64,000 nucleotides of DNA from Planctomycetota bacterium (GTDB lineage: Bacteria; Planctomycetota; Phycisphaerae; SM23-33): positions 1-64,000 of the forward strand of contig JAKJER010000006.1 in the NCBI GenBank assembly GCA_022705325.1. The letters are read 5' to 3'. The notes below the pieces were generated by a model, which was not told where the DNA came from, did not search any database, and saw only the letters and a program-made list of their open reading frames with translations. How positions within the stretch are numbered: the stretch's first letter is position 1; every line of letters begins with the position of its first letter. This document shows positions 33,730 to 43,183 of the stretch, piece by piece. Made by a program: the position numbers and the translations under genes.

Positions 33730-35916
33730 TTGCGGTACGGCGTGGGTAGCCATCGGATCAGGAGGCCGCATCCGCTTGTCTTCCGCGTGTATGCGCGGGC
33801 GTGGGCGGTGCTGTTGTTATGCGCCTCTGCCCCGGCGTGGGCGGCGGAGGTCTCCCCGCAGGAGGTCCAGAACCGCCGCTGCGTCAACTGCCACGGACAA
33901 CTCCACATCGCCCAGATCGGCCCGGCCGAACGGCTGTCCATGGTCGCCCCTCCTGCGCCCGGGCAGCAGCCCCAGGCGAGCCCGGCAGCCCGCAGCGGCC
34001 TGTATATCGCCCCCAACACGCTGGACAAGAGCGTCCACGCCGCCCTGGCGTGCGTGAACTGCCATCCCTCCGCCAAGCAGCTCCCCCACCCCCAGAAGCT
34101 GCCCAAGGCCTCCTGCAACGATACCTGCCACAAGGACGCCCAGCAGCACTACCGCCAGGGCATTCACGGCGAGCTGGCCGCCAAGAACGACCCTAACGCC
34201 CCCACCTGCGTCACCTGCCACGGCGGACACGACATCCTGCCCAAGAGCGACCGCAACTCCCGCTCCCATTCTCTCAACAGCGTCCGAGTCTGCGGCGACT
34301 GTCACCAGCAGCACCGCACCAAGATCAACGGCGCGCCTGCCGGGGAGCACGTCGCCCAGTACCTGGAAAGCGTCCACGGACGAAGCCTGGTCAAGGGCGG
34401 CCTGGCCGTGTCGGCTGCCTGCAATGACTGCCACGGGCACCACATGGTGCTGCACAGCGACAACCCCCTCTCGCCCGTGCACCGCACGAAGGTGGCCGAG
34501 ACCTGCGGTCAGTGCCACATCGGCCTGGCCGAGGTCTACCAGGAGAGCATCCACGGGCGCAAACTCGCCGCCGGCGACCCCAACGCCCCCGCCTGCACCG
34601 GTTGCCATCCCGGACACCGGATCGCGGCGACCGAGACGTCCGCGTTCCTGCTCCAGATGGTGGCCGAGTGCGGCCAGTGCCACGACAAGGTCCACTCCGC
34701 CGGCGGGGAGCGGGTGACCTCGCTGTACAAGACGTATCTCCGCAGCTACCACGGGCAGGTCACGACGCTGGGCTCGACGCTGGCCGCCCGATGCAGCGAC
34801 TGCCACGGCAGCCACGACATCCAGCGGATCGAGGACCCCCGCTCGGCCCTGAACCAGGAGAATCGCGTCGCGACCTGCCGCCGCTGCCACCCGCAGGCCA
34901 ACGCCAGCTTCGCCCAGTTCGAGCCGCACGGCGACTTCCTCGATGCCGACCGGTTCCCCCTGCTGCACGCGGTGTGGATCTACTTCGTCATCGTCATGAG
35001 TTTCGCGTTCGGGTTCTTCGGCCTGCACTCGCTGCTGTGGCTGGTCCGCTCGGTCATCGAACGGATCAAGCACGGGCCGCACCCCCGCCCCGCGCCCGGG
35101 GGGTTCGCCGTGCGTCGCTTCACCCTGGTGGACCGGATCAACCACCTGTTCGTGATCATCAGCTTCTTCGGGCTGACGCTGACGGGCCTGCCCCTTCTGT
35201 ACGCCGATCAGCCCTGGGCCCGCGGGTTGGCCTACGCCCTGGGCGGCGTGCGGGGCGCGGGCTTGCTGCACCGCTTCTTCGCCCTGATCCTGATCGCCAA
35301 CCTGCTGGTCCACGCGGTGGGCGTGGCGCGACGATTCCGCAAGCACGGCGTGCGCAAGCTCCTGTTCGGGCCGGTCACCATGCTGCCCCGCTGGAAGGAC
35401 GTTCAGGACCTGCGGGGCATGTTCGGCTGGTTCTTCCGCGGCGGGGCCAAGCCCCGTTTCGACCGCTGGACGTACTGGGAGAAGTTCGACTACATGGCCG
35501 AGGTCTTCGGCTCGCTGATCATCGGGCTGTCGGGCCTGCTGTTGTGGTTCCCGCAGTTCTTCGCCCAGTTCCTGCCCGGCTGGGTGTTCAACGTCGCCAG
35601 CATCGTTCACGGATACGAGGCCCTGTTGGCCATCGGGTTCATCTTCACCATCCATTTCTTCAACGCGCATCTGCGGCTGGAGAAATTCCCGGTCGATGAC
35701 GTGATATTCACCGGCCAGCTCCCGGAAGACGAGTTCCGTCACGAGCGCGGCGAGGAGTACGACCGCGTCGCCGCCAACGGAGAGCTGGAGCAGTTGCGAG
35801 TGCCTGCCGCCCCGCCCTGGGCCCGCAAGGCCGCCATCGCGGTGGGCCTGGTGGCGATGGGCATCGGCATCACCCTGGTGGTGTTCATCATCCTGGCCGG
35901 GCTGGAGGCCCTGTAG
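33730..35916 (+). CDS. CbcL-like fusion: 11-heme cytochrome c with b-type membrane domain
   Basis: A 728-residue inner-membrane protein. A signal sequence (hydrophobic to about residue 39) is followed by a periplasmic part with ten CX2CH and one CX3CH (CNDTCH) heme sites. The C-terminal 320 residues have membrane segments with histidines placed like b-heme ligands (RINHLF, LLHRFF, NLLVHAVG, IVHGYE, IHFFNAHL). CbcL of Geobacter has this design and passes electrons from menaquinol to periplasmic cytochromes. First gene after a sigma-54 site. The start is uncertain: TTG 33730 has AAGGTG 11 bases upstream; GTG 33787 would leave a shorter signal peptide. Confidence 0.9.
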   Translation: MRYGVGSHRIRRPHPLVFRVYARAWAVLLLCASAPAWAAEVSPQEVQNRRCVNCHGQLHIAQIGPAERLSMVAPPAPGQQPQASPAARSGLYIAPNTLDKSVHAALACVNCHPSAKQLPHPQKLPKASCNDTCHKDAQQHYRQGIHGELAAKNDPNAPTCVTCHGGHDILPKSDRNSRSHSLNSVRVCGDCHQQHRTKINGAPAGEHVAQYLESVHGRSLVKGGLAVSAACNDCHGHHMVLHSDNPLSPVHRTKVAETCGQCHIGLAEVYQESIHGRKLAAGDPNAPACTGCHPGHRIAATETSAFLLQMVAECGQCHDKVHSAGGERVTSLYKTYLRSYHGQVTTLGSTLAARCSDCHGSHDIQRIEDPRSALNQENRVATCRRCHPQANASFAQFEPHGDFLDADRFPLLHAVWIYFVIVMSFAFGFFGLHSLLWLVRSVIERIKHGPHPRPAPGGFAVRRFTLVDRINHLFVIISFFGLTLTGLPLLYADQPWARGLAYALGGVRGAGLLHRFFALILIANLLVHAVGVARRFRKHGVRKLLFGPVTMLPRWKDVQDLRGMFGWFFRGGAKPRFDRWTYWEKFDYMAEVFGSLIIGLSGLLLWFPQFFAQFLPGWVFNVASIVHGYEALLAIGFIFTIHFFNAHLRLEKFPVDDVIFTGQLPEDEFRHERGEEYDRVAANGELEQLRVPAAPPWARKAAIAVGLVAMGIGITLVVFIILAGLEAL

Positions 35917-35917
35917 C

Positions 35918-37450
35918 ATGTCGCACGTCGAGCCGTCCAAATCGACCACGCCGGGTGACGGTCAGCCGGCGCCCGCCGCGCCGAAGAAGCCGCCCCTCTG
36001 GGCCCGCGTGATCGGCCTGCGCCGCCGCCCCAACCGCCGCCTCCGCTACGTACCCACGCGCCGCGGCTGGATCACCCTGGTCCTGCTGGTCATGCTGGGC
36101 ACGCTGGTCGGCCTGGCGGAATACAGCATGCAGCCGGAGTTCTGCCGCTCCTGCCACCTGATGGAACCGTACTACCAGGCGTGGCATTCCTCGACGCACA
36201 AGAACGTCCCGTGCTCCGACTGCCACTTCGAGCCCGGCTGGGGCAACACGATCAAGGGCAAACTCCAGGCCTCCAGCCAGGCGGTGAAGTTCCTGACCAA
36301 CACGTACGGCTCCAAGCCCCACGCCGAAGTGCGCGATTCCTCGTGCCTGCGCGACGGCTGTCACGAGCGCCGCCTGCTGGAGGGCAAGGTGGACTGGCAC
36401 ATCGACCGTCCGGGCCGCCCCCGCGTGACCATCAAGTTCGACCACGCCCCGCACCTGGAGCAGGTGCGCCGGGGCAAGCACCTCCGCTGCGTGTCGTGCC
36501 ACTCTCAGATCGTCCAGGGCCAGCACATCACCGTCACGCTGGACACCTGCTACCTGTGCCATTTCAAGGGCTTTCAGCACGGGCGCCACGAGGAGGCGCT
36601 GGGCGGCTGCACCGGCTGCCACGAGGCCCCCAAGGACCAGATCCGCATCAGCACGGGCCTGTTCGATCACAAGGAATACATCTCGCGCGGCGTCGCCTGC
36701 ATCAGTTGCCACAGCGACTCGATCCGCGGCCAGGGCGAGGTCCCGCGCCAGGTCTGCTGGGTCTGCCACAACCAGCCCGACCAGATCGCCCGCTATGACG
36801 AGTCCCAGTTCGTCCACGACAACCACGTGTCCAAGCACAAGGTGGAGTGCTCGAGCTGCCACGTCCAGATCCAGCACAGCCTGGAGGCCAACTTCCACAA
36901 GCCCACCAGGCTGCCCGACGGCGGGTTTGCCTCGCTGGCCAACGACAACGGCGCGTGCAGCCGCTGTCACGAGCGCAGCCACATGGGCCCCAACCTGCTC
37001 TACACCGGCATCGGCGGACGAGGCGTGGACGACATGCCCAGCCCGATGTACCGCGCCCAGGTCGACTGCATCGCCTGCCACAAGATCGCCAAGCAGACCG
37101 GCGAGACCGCCCTGTTCGCCGGGCAGACGTTCCTGGCCATGCAGGACACCTGCAACTACTGCCATCGCGACAAGTACAAGAACACGCTGAAGGAATGGCG
37201 ACAAAGCGTCGACGACCATCTCCGAAGGGCCCAGGCCGCCTTCGACCAGGCCAAGGCACGCTTCGAGAAGGTCTCCCTCCAGGGCGACGCCCGCAAACAG
37301 GCCCTGGCCGCGCTCGACGACGCCGATCACAACATCCGCCTGGTCAAGCACGGCCACGGCGTGCACAACGTGAACTACGCGACAGCCCTGCTGAACTACG
37401 CCATCCAGCGATCGCAGCAGGTGGCCGCCGCGCCGGAGGCGGGCCCCTGA
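35918..37450 (+). CDS. NapC/NrfH-like membrane-anchored 12-heme cytochrome c
   Basis: A 510-residue cytochrome. A cytosolic basic N-terminus, one membrane helix (about 50-68: GWITLVLLVMLGTLVGLAE), then the NapC/NrfH-type motif FCRSCHLMEPYYQAWHSSTH and CSDCHFEPG. Eleven CX2CH and one CX4CH (CLRDGCH) sites occur in all. NapC-type proteins take electrons from quinol; here the domain is extended by about eight further hemes, and a helical C-terminal segment with no heme (about 420-490) follows. It starts 1 base after the stop of the CbcL-like gene and overlaps the next gene by 1 base. Probable role: relay from the membrane to periplasmic multiheme proteins. Confidence 0.9.
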   Translation: MSHVEPSKSTTPGDGQPAPAAPKKPPLWARVIGLRRRPNRRLRYVPTRRGWITLVLLVMLGTLVGLAEYSMQPEFCRSCHLMEPYYQAWHSSTHKNVPCSDCHFEPGWGNTIKGKLQASSQAVKFLTNTYGSKPHAEVRDSSCLRDGCHERRLLEGKVDWHIDRPGRPRVTIKFDHAPHLEQVRRGKHLRCVSCHSQIVQGQHITVTLDTCYLCHFKGFQHGRHEEALGGCTGCHEAPKDQIRISTGLFDHKEYISRGVACISCHSDSIRGQGEVPRQVCWVCHNQPDQIARYDESQFVHDNHVSKHKVECSSCHVQIQHSLEANFHKPTRLPDGGFASLANDNGACSRCHERSHMGPNLLYTGIGGRGVDDMPSPMYRAQVDCIACHKIAKQTGETALFAGQTFLAMQDTCNYCHRDKYKNTLKEWRQSVDDHLRRAQAAFDQAKARFEKVSLQGDARKQALAALDDADHNIRLVKHGHGVHNVNYATALLNYAIQRSQQVAAAPEAGP

Positions 37451-38967
37451 TGGCTGGACGGGGCCAGCTCGGTCGCTCCGCGGCGCCGATCGTCGCCGTG
37501 CTGGCGATGGCGGCATTGCTGTCCGGCGGCTGCGACAGGCGCAAGCCTCCCGCCAGGCCCGCCGCAGCCACCGCCCCCGGCGCCGTGCCCGACCAGTACC
37601 TGGCCCCGGCCGCGCCCGCCACGACCCAGCCTCTGATCAAGCCCCAGGCCCCACGCCCCGCGGGCCCTCTGCCTGAGGGCGCCGCCTGCGTTACACCCGA
37701 ATGCCACGCCCGCCTCTCGGTGGCCCGCCAGATCCACCAGCCCGTCGCGGCCGGCGCCTGCGACGCCTGTCACCAGCACGACACGGGCGGACATCGCTAC
37801 CCGCTCAAACGCTCCGCCCAGACGCTCTGCACCTTCTGTCACGCCGTCGACGCCACGGCCTTGCACCGCCACGCCGCCCTCGAAGAGGGCTGCACCGTCT
37901 GCCACAACCCGCACGTCTCGACGGCCAAGTATCTGCTCAAGCGCGACACCGTCGAGCAGGTCTGCACCCTCTGCCACCTGGTCCCGCTCAAGAAGTTCGC
38001 CCACGGCCCGGTGGTCCAGGGCGAATGCACCCTCTGCCACCAGCCCCACCAGAGCGACCACGCCATGCTGCTGCGCGGAGGCGAGGGACGGACCTTCTGC
38101 TACCAGTGCCACCAGGACGTTCACCAGGCGGTGGAGACCGCGTCGAACGTTCACAAGCCTCTGCGCGAGGGCCCCTGCTCCGCCTGCCACGACGCCCACA
38201 CCTCCGACCAGCCGCGCCTGCTCAGCCGCCCGCTCAACCCGCAGTGCCTCGAATGCCACGCGCCCGTCGCCCGGGAGATCCAGACCGCCCGCTGGCCCCA
38301 CGACGCGCTGACCACGGGAAAGGGCTGCGGCAACTGCCACGACGCCCACGCATCGAGCCAGCCCCTGCTGCTGAAAGACCGCATGGATCGCGTCTGCCTC
38401 CAGTGCCACGACCGCCCGCTCCAGGCCCGCGACGGACGCTCCATCGGCGACATGCGGCCGAGCCTCGGCGCCAGGTTCCTGCACGGGCCGGTCAAGGACG
38501 GCTCGTGCTCGGCCTGCCACAACTCCCACGGCACGGTCCACGCGGGGCTGTTGCGAGCGCCGTTCCCCCGCAGTTTCTACGCCTCCTTCCAGGAGGGGTT
38601 GTATGACCTGTGCTTCGGCTGCCACGATCGGCGGATGGTGCTGGAGACGAACACGCGCTACCTGACCAACTTCCGCGACGGCGGGCGGAACCTCCACTAC
38701 GTGCACGTCAACCGTCAGCAGAAAGGGCGAACCTGCCGCACCTGCCACGCCCTCCACGGCAGCAATCTGCCCCACCACATGGCCTCGCAGGTGCCCTTCT
38801 CCGGCTCGCAGTGGCCGCTGGAGATCGGGTACGAGAAGACGCCCGAGGGCGGACGATGCGCCACCACGTGCCACAAACCGCAGCAGTACGACCGGGCTCG
38901 CCCGGCCGGCCCAGCCAGCCGACGGGCCGTCCCGGAAGCCTTTGCCCCTATGGACGGACGACCATGA
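37450..38967 (+). CDS. 15-heme cytochrome c lipoprotein (paralogue 1)
   Basis: A 505-residue protein with a lipoprotein signal (LLSGGC, lipidated Cys about 28) and a Pro/Ala/Thr/Gln linker. Fifteen heme sites follow: the first is CX4CH (CVTPECH), thirteen are CX2CH, and the last is CX3CH (CATTCH). Many are in the doubled pattern 'HGPV...G.C..CH.PH', each about 25-30 residues apart, as in periplasmic decaheme-like wires. The segment PFPRSFYASFQEGLYDLCFGCHDRR near residues 376-400 is shared with the next gene. The start overlaps the preceding stop (TGATG) and the stop overlaps the next start (ATGA). Likely an electron carrier; partner unknown. Confidence 0.88.
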   Translation: MAGRGQLGRSAAPIVAVLAMAALLSGGCDRRKPPARPAAATAPGAVPDQYLAPAAPATTQPLIKPQAPRPAGPLPEGAACVTPECHARLSVARQIHQPVAAGACDACHQHDTGGHRYPLKRSAQTLCTFCHAVDATALHRHAALEEGCTVCHNPHVSTAKYLLKRDTVEQVCTLCHLVPLKKFAHGPVVQGECTLCHQPHQSDHAMLLRGGEGRTFCYQCHQDVHQAVETASNVHKPLREGPCSACHDAHTSDQPRLLSRPLNPQCLECHAPVAREIQTARWPHDALTTGKGCGNCHDAHASSQPLLLKDRMDRVCLQCHDRPLQARDGRSIGDMRPSLGARFLHGPVKDGSCSACHNSHGTVHAGLLRAPFPRSFYASFQEGLYDLCFGCHDRRMVLETNTRYLTNFRDGGRNLHYVHVNRQQKGRTCRTCHALHGSNLPHHMASQVPFSGSQWPLEIGYEKTPEGGRCATTCHKPQQYDRARPAGPASRRAVPEAFAPMDGRP

Positions 38968-40622
38968 CCATCGACAAGAGGATCGTGCGAAGCGTTTCGG
39001 CGGCGGCCGTGCTGGCCGTCGCGGCGGGAATGATGGGCCAGCCGACTCGCCCGGCAGGCGGGACCGCACCCGCCACCAGGCAGGCGACGGAGAAGGTTGC
39101 GACCGCCCCCGCGCCGGCGACCCAGCCCGCCACCGCGCCGGCCGTCCGCGCCATGCCGCCGCTCACGCCCGCCAAACTTGCCCCCGCCACGTTGCCCGCC
39201 ACCCCGCGGCTGGCCCAACTGCCGGCCATGACGGTCAAGAAGCCCACGACCCAGATCGAGGCCAAGAACTGCGTCACCCGCGACTGCCACGCCGACGTCA
39301 AGAACTATCGCGTCACCCACGGGCCGGTCAACGTCGGGGCCTGCGACTCCTGCCACAAACTCACCAACGCCGCCGACCACAGCTTCGCCCTCACCCGCAA
39401 CAAGACGGAGATCTGCACCTTCTGCCACAAGATGGACGACCTGCCCAAGGCCAGGCTGATCCACAAGCCCGTGGCCAACGGCGACTGCCTGCCCTGCCAC
39501 AACCCCCACGGGGCCAATAACAAGAACTTCCTCCGCGGGCGGACCATGAATGACCTGTGCGGCAGTTGCCACCGCGACGTCGTCGCCGGCAAGAAGCAGG
39601 TCCACGGGCCCGTGGCTGCCGGCGCGTGCGGCGCCTGCCACAAGCCGCACGGCTCGGACAAGCCCCGTCTGCTGACCGCGGTCGGCACGGAACTCTGCTT
39701 CGGCTGCCACACGGACATGAAGACCCAGATGGCCGAGGCGCCCGTCAAGCACAAGGCGGTCGAGCAGGACTGCTCCAACTGTCACGACCCGCACGCGAGC
39801 GAGTTCCCCATGCAGACGCGCCAGGCCCCGCTCAAGCTCTGCACCACCGAATGCCACAAGGAGGTCCGCCAGGCGGCCCTGGACGCCCCCCACCGCCACA
39901 GCGTGGTCGTCAAGGACGACGCCTGCCTCCACTGTCACACCGCCCACGGCGGGCGGCTGCAGCAGTTGATGAAGGCCTCCCCGATTCAGATCTGCATGAA
40001 CTGCCACACCGATCCCGTCAAGACAGAGACGGCAACGGTGGCGTCGGTGAAGGAAGTGCTCGATCCCAAGATGGTCAAGCACGGCCCGGTCGCCGAGGGC
40101 GGCTGCGGCGGCTGCCACAACGTCCACGGCTCGAAGGTGGATTCGCTGCTGACCAAGCCGTATCCGGGCACGTTCTACGCCGGCTTCGACGTCAAGGACT
40201 ACGAGCTGTGCTTCACCTGCCACGACCGGCAGCTGGCGCTGGCCAAGACCACCACGACGCTCACGCGGTTCCGCAACGGCGACCAGAACCTCCACTACCT
40301 CCACGTGAACAAGGCCAAGGGCCGGACCTGCCGAGCCTGCCACTCCACGCACGCCGGACCCAACCCCATGCAGGTCCGCGAGTCGGTGCCCTACGGTTCG
40401 TGGAAGATGCCCGTCCACTTCACCCCCACCGCCACCGGCGGAACCTGCGAGGCCGGCTGCCACCGCGAGCTGCCCTACGACCGTCAGAAGCCGGTGCCCC
40501 GTGGGGCGGTCGAACTGCCCACTCGCGCGTCCTCGCCCCCCCGGCCGGCCGCGCCCGCCACGCAGCCCGCCCCCAGTGACATCGAACGCGTCAACAAGAC
40601 CTTCCAGGGGAAACAACCATGA
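38964..40622 (+). CDS. 15-heme cytochrome c (paralogue 2)
   Basis: A 552-residue exported cytochrome with a signal peptide, about 60 residues of Ala/Pro/Thr/Gln linker, and fifteen heme sites: a first CX4CH (CVTRDCH), a middle and a last CX3CH (CTTECH, CEAGCH), and twelve CX2CH. Order, spacing and the TFYAGFDVKDYELCFTCHDRQ and NLHYLHVNKAKGRTCRACH blocks show a duplication with the preceding gene. It lacks a lipobox, so it is probably soluble in the periplasm, while its paralogue is a lipoprotein. Translationally coupled on both sides (ATGA overlaps). Confidence 0.88.
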   Translation: MTIDKRIVRSVSAAAVLAVAAGMMGQPTRPAGGTAPATRQATEKVATAPAPATQPATAPAVRAMPPLTPAKLAPATLPATPRLAQLPAMTVKKPTTQIEAKNCVTRDCHADVKNYRVTHGPVNVGACDSCHKLTNAADHSFALTRNKTEICTFCHKMDDLPKARLIHKPVANGDCLPCHNPHGANNKNFLRGRTMNDLCGSCHRDVVAGKKQVHGPVAAGACGACHKPHGSDKPRLLTAVGTELCFGCHTDMKTQMAEAPVKHKAVEQDCSNCHDPHASEFPMQTRQAPLKLCTTECHKEVRQAALDAPHRHSVVVKDDACLHCHTAHGGRLQQLMKASPIQICMNCHTDPVKTETATVASVKEVLDPKMVKHGPVAEGGCGGCHNVHGSKVDSLLTKPYPGTFYAGFDVKDYELCFTCHDRQLALAKTTTTLTRFRNGDQNLHYLHVNKAKGRTCRACHSTHAGPNPMQVRESVPYGSWKMPVHFTPTATGGTCEAGCHRELPYDRQKPVPRGAVELPTRASSPPRPAAPATQPAPSDIERVNKTFQGKQP

Positions 40623-41620
40623 TCCGCACACGATACGTCTTCATCGCGTGGGCCCTGCTGCTGGCCGCCCGCCCCGCCCTGGCGCAGGACGCCCCGGCCA
40701 GCCAGCCCGCCCGCCGGCTCGAACTGACCACCCAACCCGCCCAGGGCCCGAAGGTTCAGATTCCCGACCCCAAGCGCCCCACGCTGCTGCTGTTGCTGCG
40801 GATGGAGCAGCCCCAGAGCCGCAAGGCCGTCGAGCAGGCCAAGTCCGCCCTGGCCGACACCTCCAACGTGCAGGTGCTGGTGATCGTGAGCGGGCCCGAG
40901 GCCGCCGACAAGCTCAACGAGTACGCCAAGGAACTGCCCTGGCCGGTGGCCGGTGATCGGGACTACTCGCTGATCGGGCGGATCAACGTGCACGTCTGGC
41001 CCACCGCGATCATCGTGGGCAAGGACGGCGCCGAGACCGCCCGCCTCCGCGGGCTGGGCCAGTCGTTCGCCGCCCATCTGGCCGCCTACCTCGCCTACGC
41101 CGGGGGCGCCATCGACCAGGCGACCCTTCAGCAGAAGCTCGCCGCCACCGCCGTCGTGAGCGACTCCGCCCAGCAGATGGCCCGGCGCCATCTGAATGTG
41201 GCCCAGCGGCTGCTGGACAAGGGCTTGATCGAGCAGGCCGAACAGGAGATCCAGCGCGGGCTGACCCTGGCGGCCGAAGACCCGCACCTGCTGCTCTTCC
41301 GCGCCCGCCTGTTGCTGCTGATGAACCAGCCGCGCCAGGTACTCGCCGTGTTGGACAAGATCGACGCCAAGGCCGTCTCGCCCGGCGCGATCGGCACGCT
41401 CCGCGGGGCGGCGCTGCTGGCCATGGGCGAGGCCGAGAAGGCCGCCGCCGAACTCCAGGAGGCCCTCAAGGTCAATCCCGACCCCGCCCAGGCCTGCTAC
41501 TTCCTGGGACTGGCCCGCCAGAAACTGGGCCAGCCGGACCAGGCCGCCGCCGCCTTCAAGGCCGCCTTCGAGCACACCGACGCCGGCAAGCTCCTCAAGC
41601 AGATCCAACTGCCCAAGTAG
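40619..41620 (+). CDS. Exported thioredoxin-fold/TPR protein
   Basis: A 333-residue periplasmic protein: signal peptide (cleavage about ALAQDA), linker, then a thioredoxin-like domain (about 45-155) with the cis-Pro segment HVWPTAIIVGKDG but no CXXC, so it is unlikely to be a disulfide oxidoreductase. TPR-like helical repeats follow (about 190-330; IEQAEQEIQRGLTLAAEDPHLLLFRARLLL and PAQACYFLGLARQKLGQPDQAAAAFK segments). Last gene of the cytochrome operon (ATGA overlap). It may help assemble or hold the multiheme proteins; that is inference from position. Confidence 0.75.
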   Translation: MIRTRYVFIAWALLLAARPALAQDAPASQPARRLELTTQPAQGPKVQIPDPKRPTLLLLLRMEQPQSRKAVEQAKSALADTSNVQVLVIVSGPEAADKLNEYAKELPWPVAGDRDYSLIGRINVHVWPTAIIVGKDGAETARLRGLGQSFAAHLAAYLAYAGGAIDQATLQQKLAATAVVSDSAQQMARRHLNVAQRLLDKGLIEQAEQEIQRGLTLAAEDPHLLLFRARLLLLMNQPRQVLAVLDKIDAKAVSPGAIGTLRGAALLAMGEAEKAAAELQEALKVNPDPAQACYFLGLARQKLGQPDQAAAAFKAAFEHTDAGKLLKQIQLPK

Positions 41621-41643
41621 ATTTCCCGCCGACATGGGAGTTA

Positions 41644-41679
41644 TGGGACCTGTGGGACCCAGGGGTCCCACAGGTCCCA
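41644..41679 (+). terminator. Long perfect hairpin after the cytochrome operon
   Basis: TGGGACCTGTGGGACC (41644-41659) pairs perfectly with its complement at 41664-41679 around a 4-base loop, 24 bases after the last stop. Only a weak T-run follows (GTGCTTTG), so it may terminate transcription or stabilise the mRNA 3' end. Confidence 0.55.
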
Positions 41680-41758
41680 GTGCTTTGACGTCACTGTGCT
41701 GGACTTGAGATCCCGCCTGCCGTACGATGGCCGCACCTCTTTGCTGAAGGAGTTGGCC

Positions 41759-42760
41759 ATGACCGCGGACATGTCCGCCGATTCATCGCGTGCCGCCGCT
41801 GCCGCCTGCGACCGCCGCGGCTTCCTCAAGGCCGCAGCCGCCTTGCCGCTGACGGCGGCAGCCGCCTCCGCCGCAGACGTCGCGGGCGAATCGAAATCTG
41901 AACCGCTGCCGACGGGTCCGGTGGTGGTCAAGGACCCCCTGCCGCAGATTCGGCTGGGCAAGCATTCGATCTCGCGGTTGATCTGCGGCAACAACTGTTT
42001 CGGGGCCGGTTCGCACCTGTCGGTGTTCGTCAACAAGGAGATGCGGGCCTACTACACCCCCGAGCAGGTCCTGCGGACGCTGCGCCGCTGCGAGCAGGCG
42101 GGCATCAACGCGTGGCAGGCCAGTTGCGGCATGATGGACACCTGGCGGCGTTACCTCGACACGGGCGGCAAGATGCAGTTCCTCACCATCGAGACCGACC
42201 ACCCGGAGACCATCGCCAAACTCGCCGCCGGCGGGTGCATCGGCTCGGCCCACCACGGCGAGGCCACCGACAGCCTCTTCAAGCAGGGCAAGCTGGAGAA
42301 GGTCGGCGACTTCCTCAAACGCGTCCGCGACGCGGGCCTCCAGGCCGGCGTGTCCACCCACATGCCCGACGTCGTCGACGCCGTCGAGTCCAAGGGCTGG
42401 CACGTGGACTACTACATGACCTGCGTCTACGAGCGCCACCGCAGCCGCAAGGCCCTCCAGCAGTTGCTCGGACACGTGCCCATCCCGGTCGGCGAGGTGT
42501 ATCTCGAAAGCGACCCGCCCCGCATGTTCAAGGCGATCCAGGCCACCAAGCGCCCCTGCCTGGCGTTCAAGATTCTCGCGGCCGGGCGGTTGTGCGAGCG
42601 GATCGAGATCGTGGACATGGCGTTCCGCGAGACCTTTGCGGGCATCAAACCCACCGACGCGGTGATCGTGGGCATCTACGACAAGTTCGAGGACCAGCCC
42701 GCCCAGGATGCCGCGTTCGTGCGGCGATACGGGCGGATTCCAGGTTCAAGCGGAACATAG
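41759..42760 (+). CDS. Tat-exported aldo/keto reductase- or TIM-barrel-like protein
   Basis: A 333-residue protein with a twin-arginine signal (CDRRGFLKAAAALPLTAAAA, about 17-36). The mature part has alternating beta/alpha segments and motifs reminiscent of the aldo/keto reductase superfamily (ISRLICGNNCFGAG near the start; GINAWQASCG; a later GEVYLESD). The catalytic Tyr/Lys of aldo/keto reductases cannot be placed with confidence. Such Tat-exported barrels are common in planctomycetes and are mostly uncharacterised. AAGGAG precedes the ATG. It has its own leader after the cytochrome-operon hairpin. Confidence 0.65.
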   Translation: MTADMSADSSRAAAAACDRRGFLKAAAALPLTAAAASAADVAGESKSEPLPTGPVVVKDPLPQIRLGKHSISRLICGNNCFGAGSHLSVFVNKEMRAYYTPEQVLRTLRRCEQAGINAWQASCGMMDTWRRYLDTGGKMQFLTIETDHPETIAKLAAGGCIGSAHHGEATDSLFKQGKLEKVGDFLKRVRDAGLQAGVSTHMPDVVDAVESKGWHVDYYMTCVYERHRSRKALQQLLGHVPIPVGEVYLESDPPRMFKAIQATKRPCLAFKILAAGRLCERIEIVDMAFRETFAGIKPTDAVIVGIYDKFEDQPAQDAAFVRRYGRIPGSSGT

Positions 42761-42766
42761 CCCCGT

Positions 42767-43183
42767 CTAGTCAACCTGGACCCGCGCCAGGATCAAGTCC
42801 GTGCAGCGGGCGATGCGGGCAAAGTCCTCATCCGCCGTCAGAAGGGGAAACCCTGCCTCGACGCAGGCAGCGGCAATGAGGAAGTCCACGCTCCCCGCCT
42901 GGACCCCCTTGCGACGGCAGTCGGTCCTCATCCGGGCGGCCAGCACGAACGTCTGTCGGGTCAGGGGAACCAGCGGGAACGCGTCCAGGGCCGCCAGCAG
43001 GCGGCTGACCTGCTGCTCGGAACGGACCCCGTCAAGCAGTTCCTGGAGAACCGGCCCCGCCAGAAACAGGCCGTGTCCGGCGTTCACGTGGGCGTGAAAT
43101 GCCCGAACGAAAGGGTTCTCCGCGTCGACGCGCTGGCGGCGCAGCACCAGCGACCAGACGGACGTGTCAACCACGAGGTTCAC
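42767..43183 (-). CDS. vapC: PIN-domain ribonuclease toxin VapC
   Basis: A 138-residue PIN-domain protein. Acidic residues of the RNase site are visible: VVDTSVW (Asp6), LQELLDG (Glu about 48), GSVDFLIAA (Asp about 99) and TADEDFARIA (Asp about 117-119). VapC toxins cut tRNA or rRNA and are neutralised by VapB. The start overlaps the vapB gene by 17 bp. Length and motif spacing are normal, so the toxin looks intact. Confidence 0.9.
   Translation of the reverse strand: MNLVVDTSVWSLVLRRQRVDAENPFVRAFHAHVNAGHGLFLAGPVLQELLDGVRSEQQVSRLLAALDAFPLVPLTRQTFVLAARMRTDCRRKGVQAGSVDFLIAAACVEAGFPLLTADEDFARIARCTDLILARVQVD

Noticed and set aside
36847..37449. Upstream extension of the first 15-heme gene frame
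   Set aside because: The open frame runs through the NapC-like gene, but a lipoprotein signal starts exactly at 37450 and overlaps the preceding stop.
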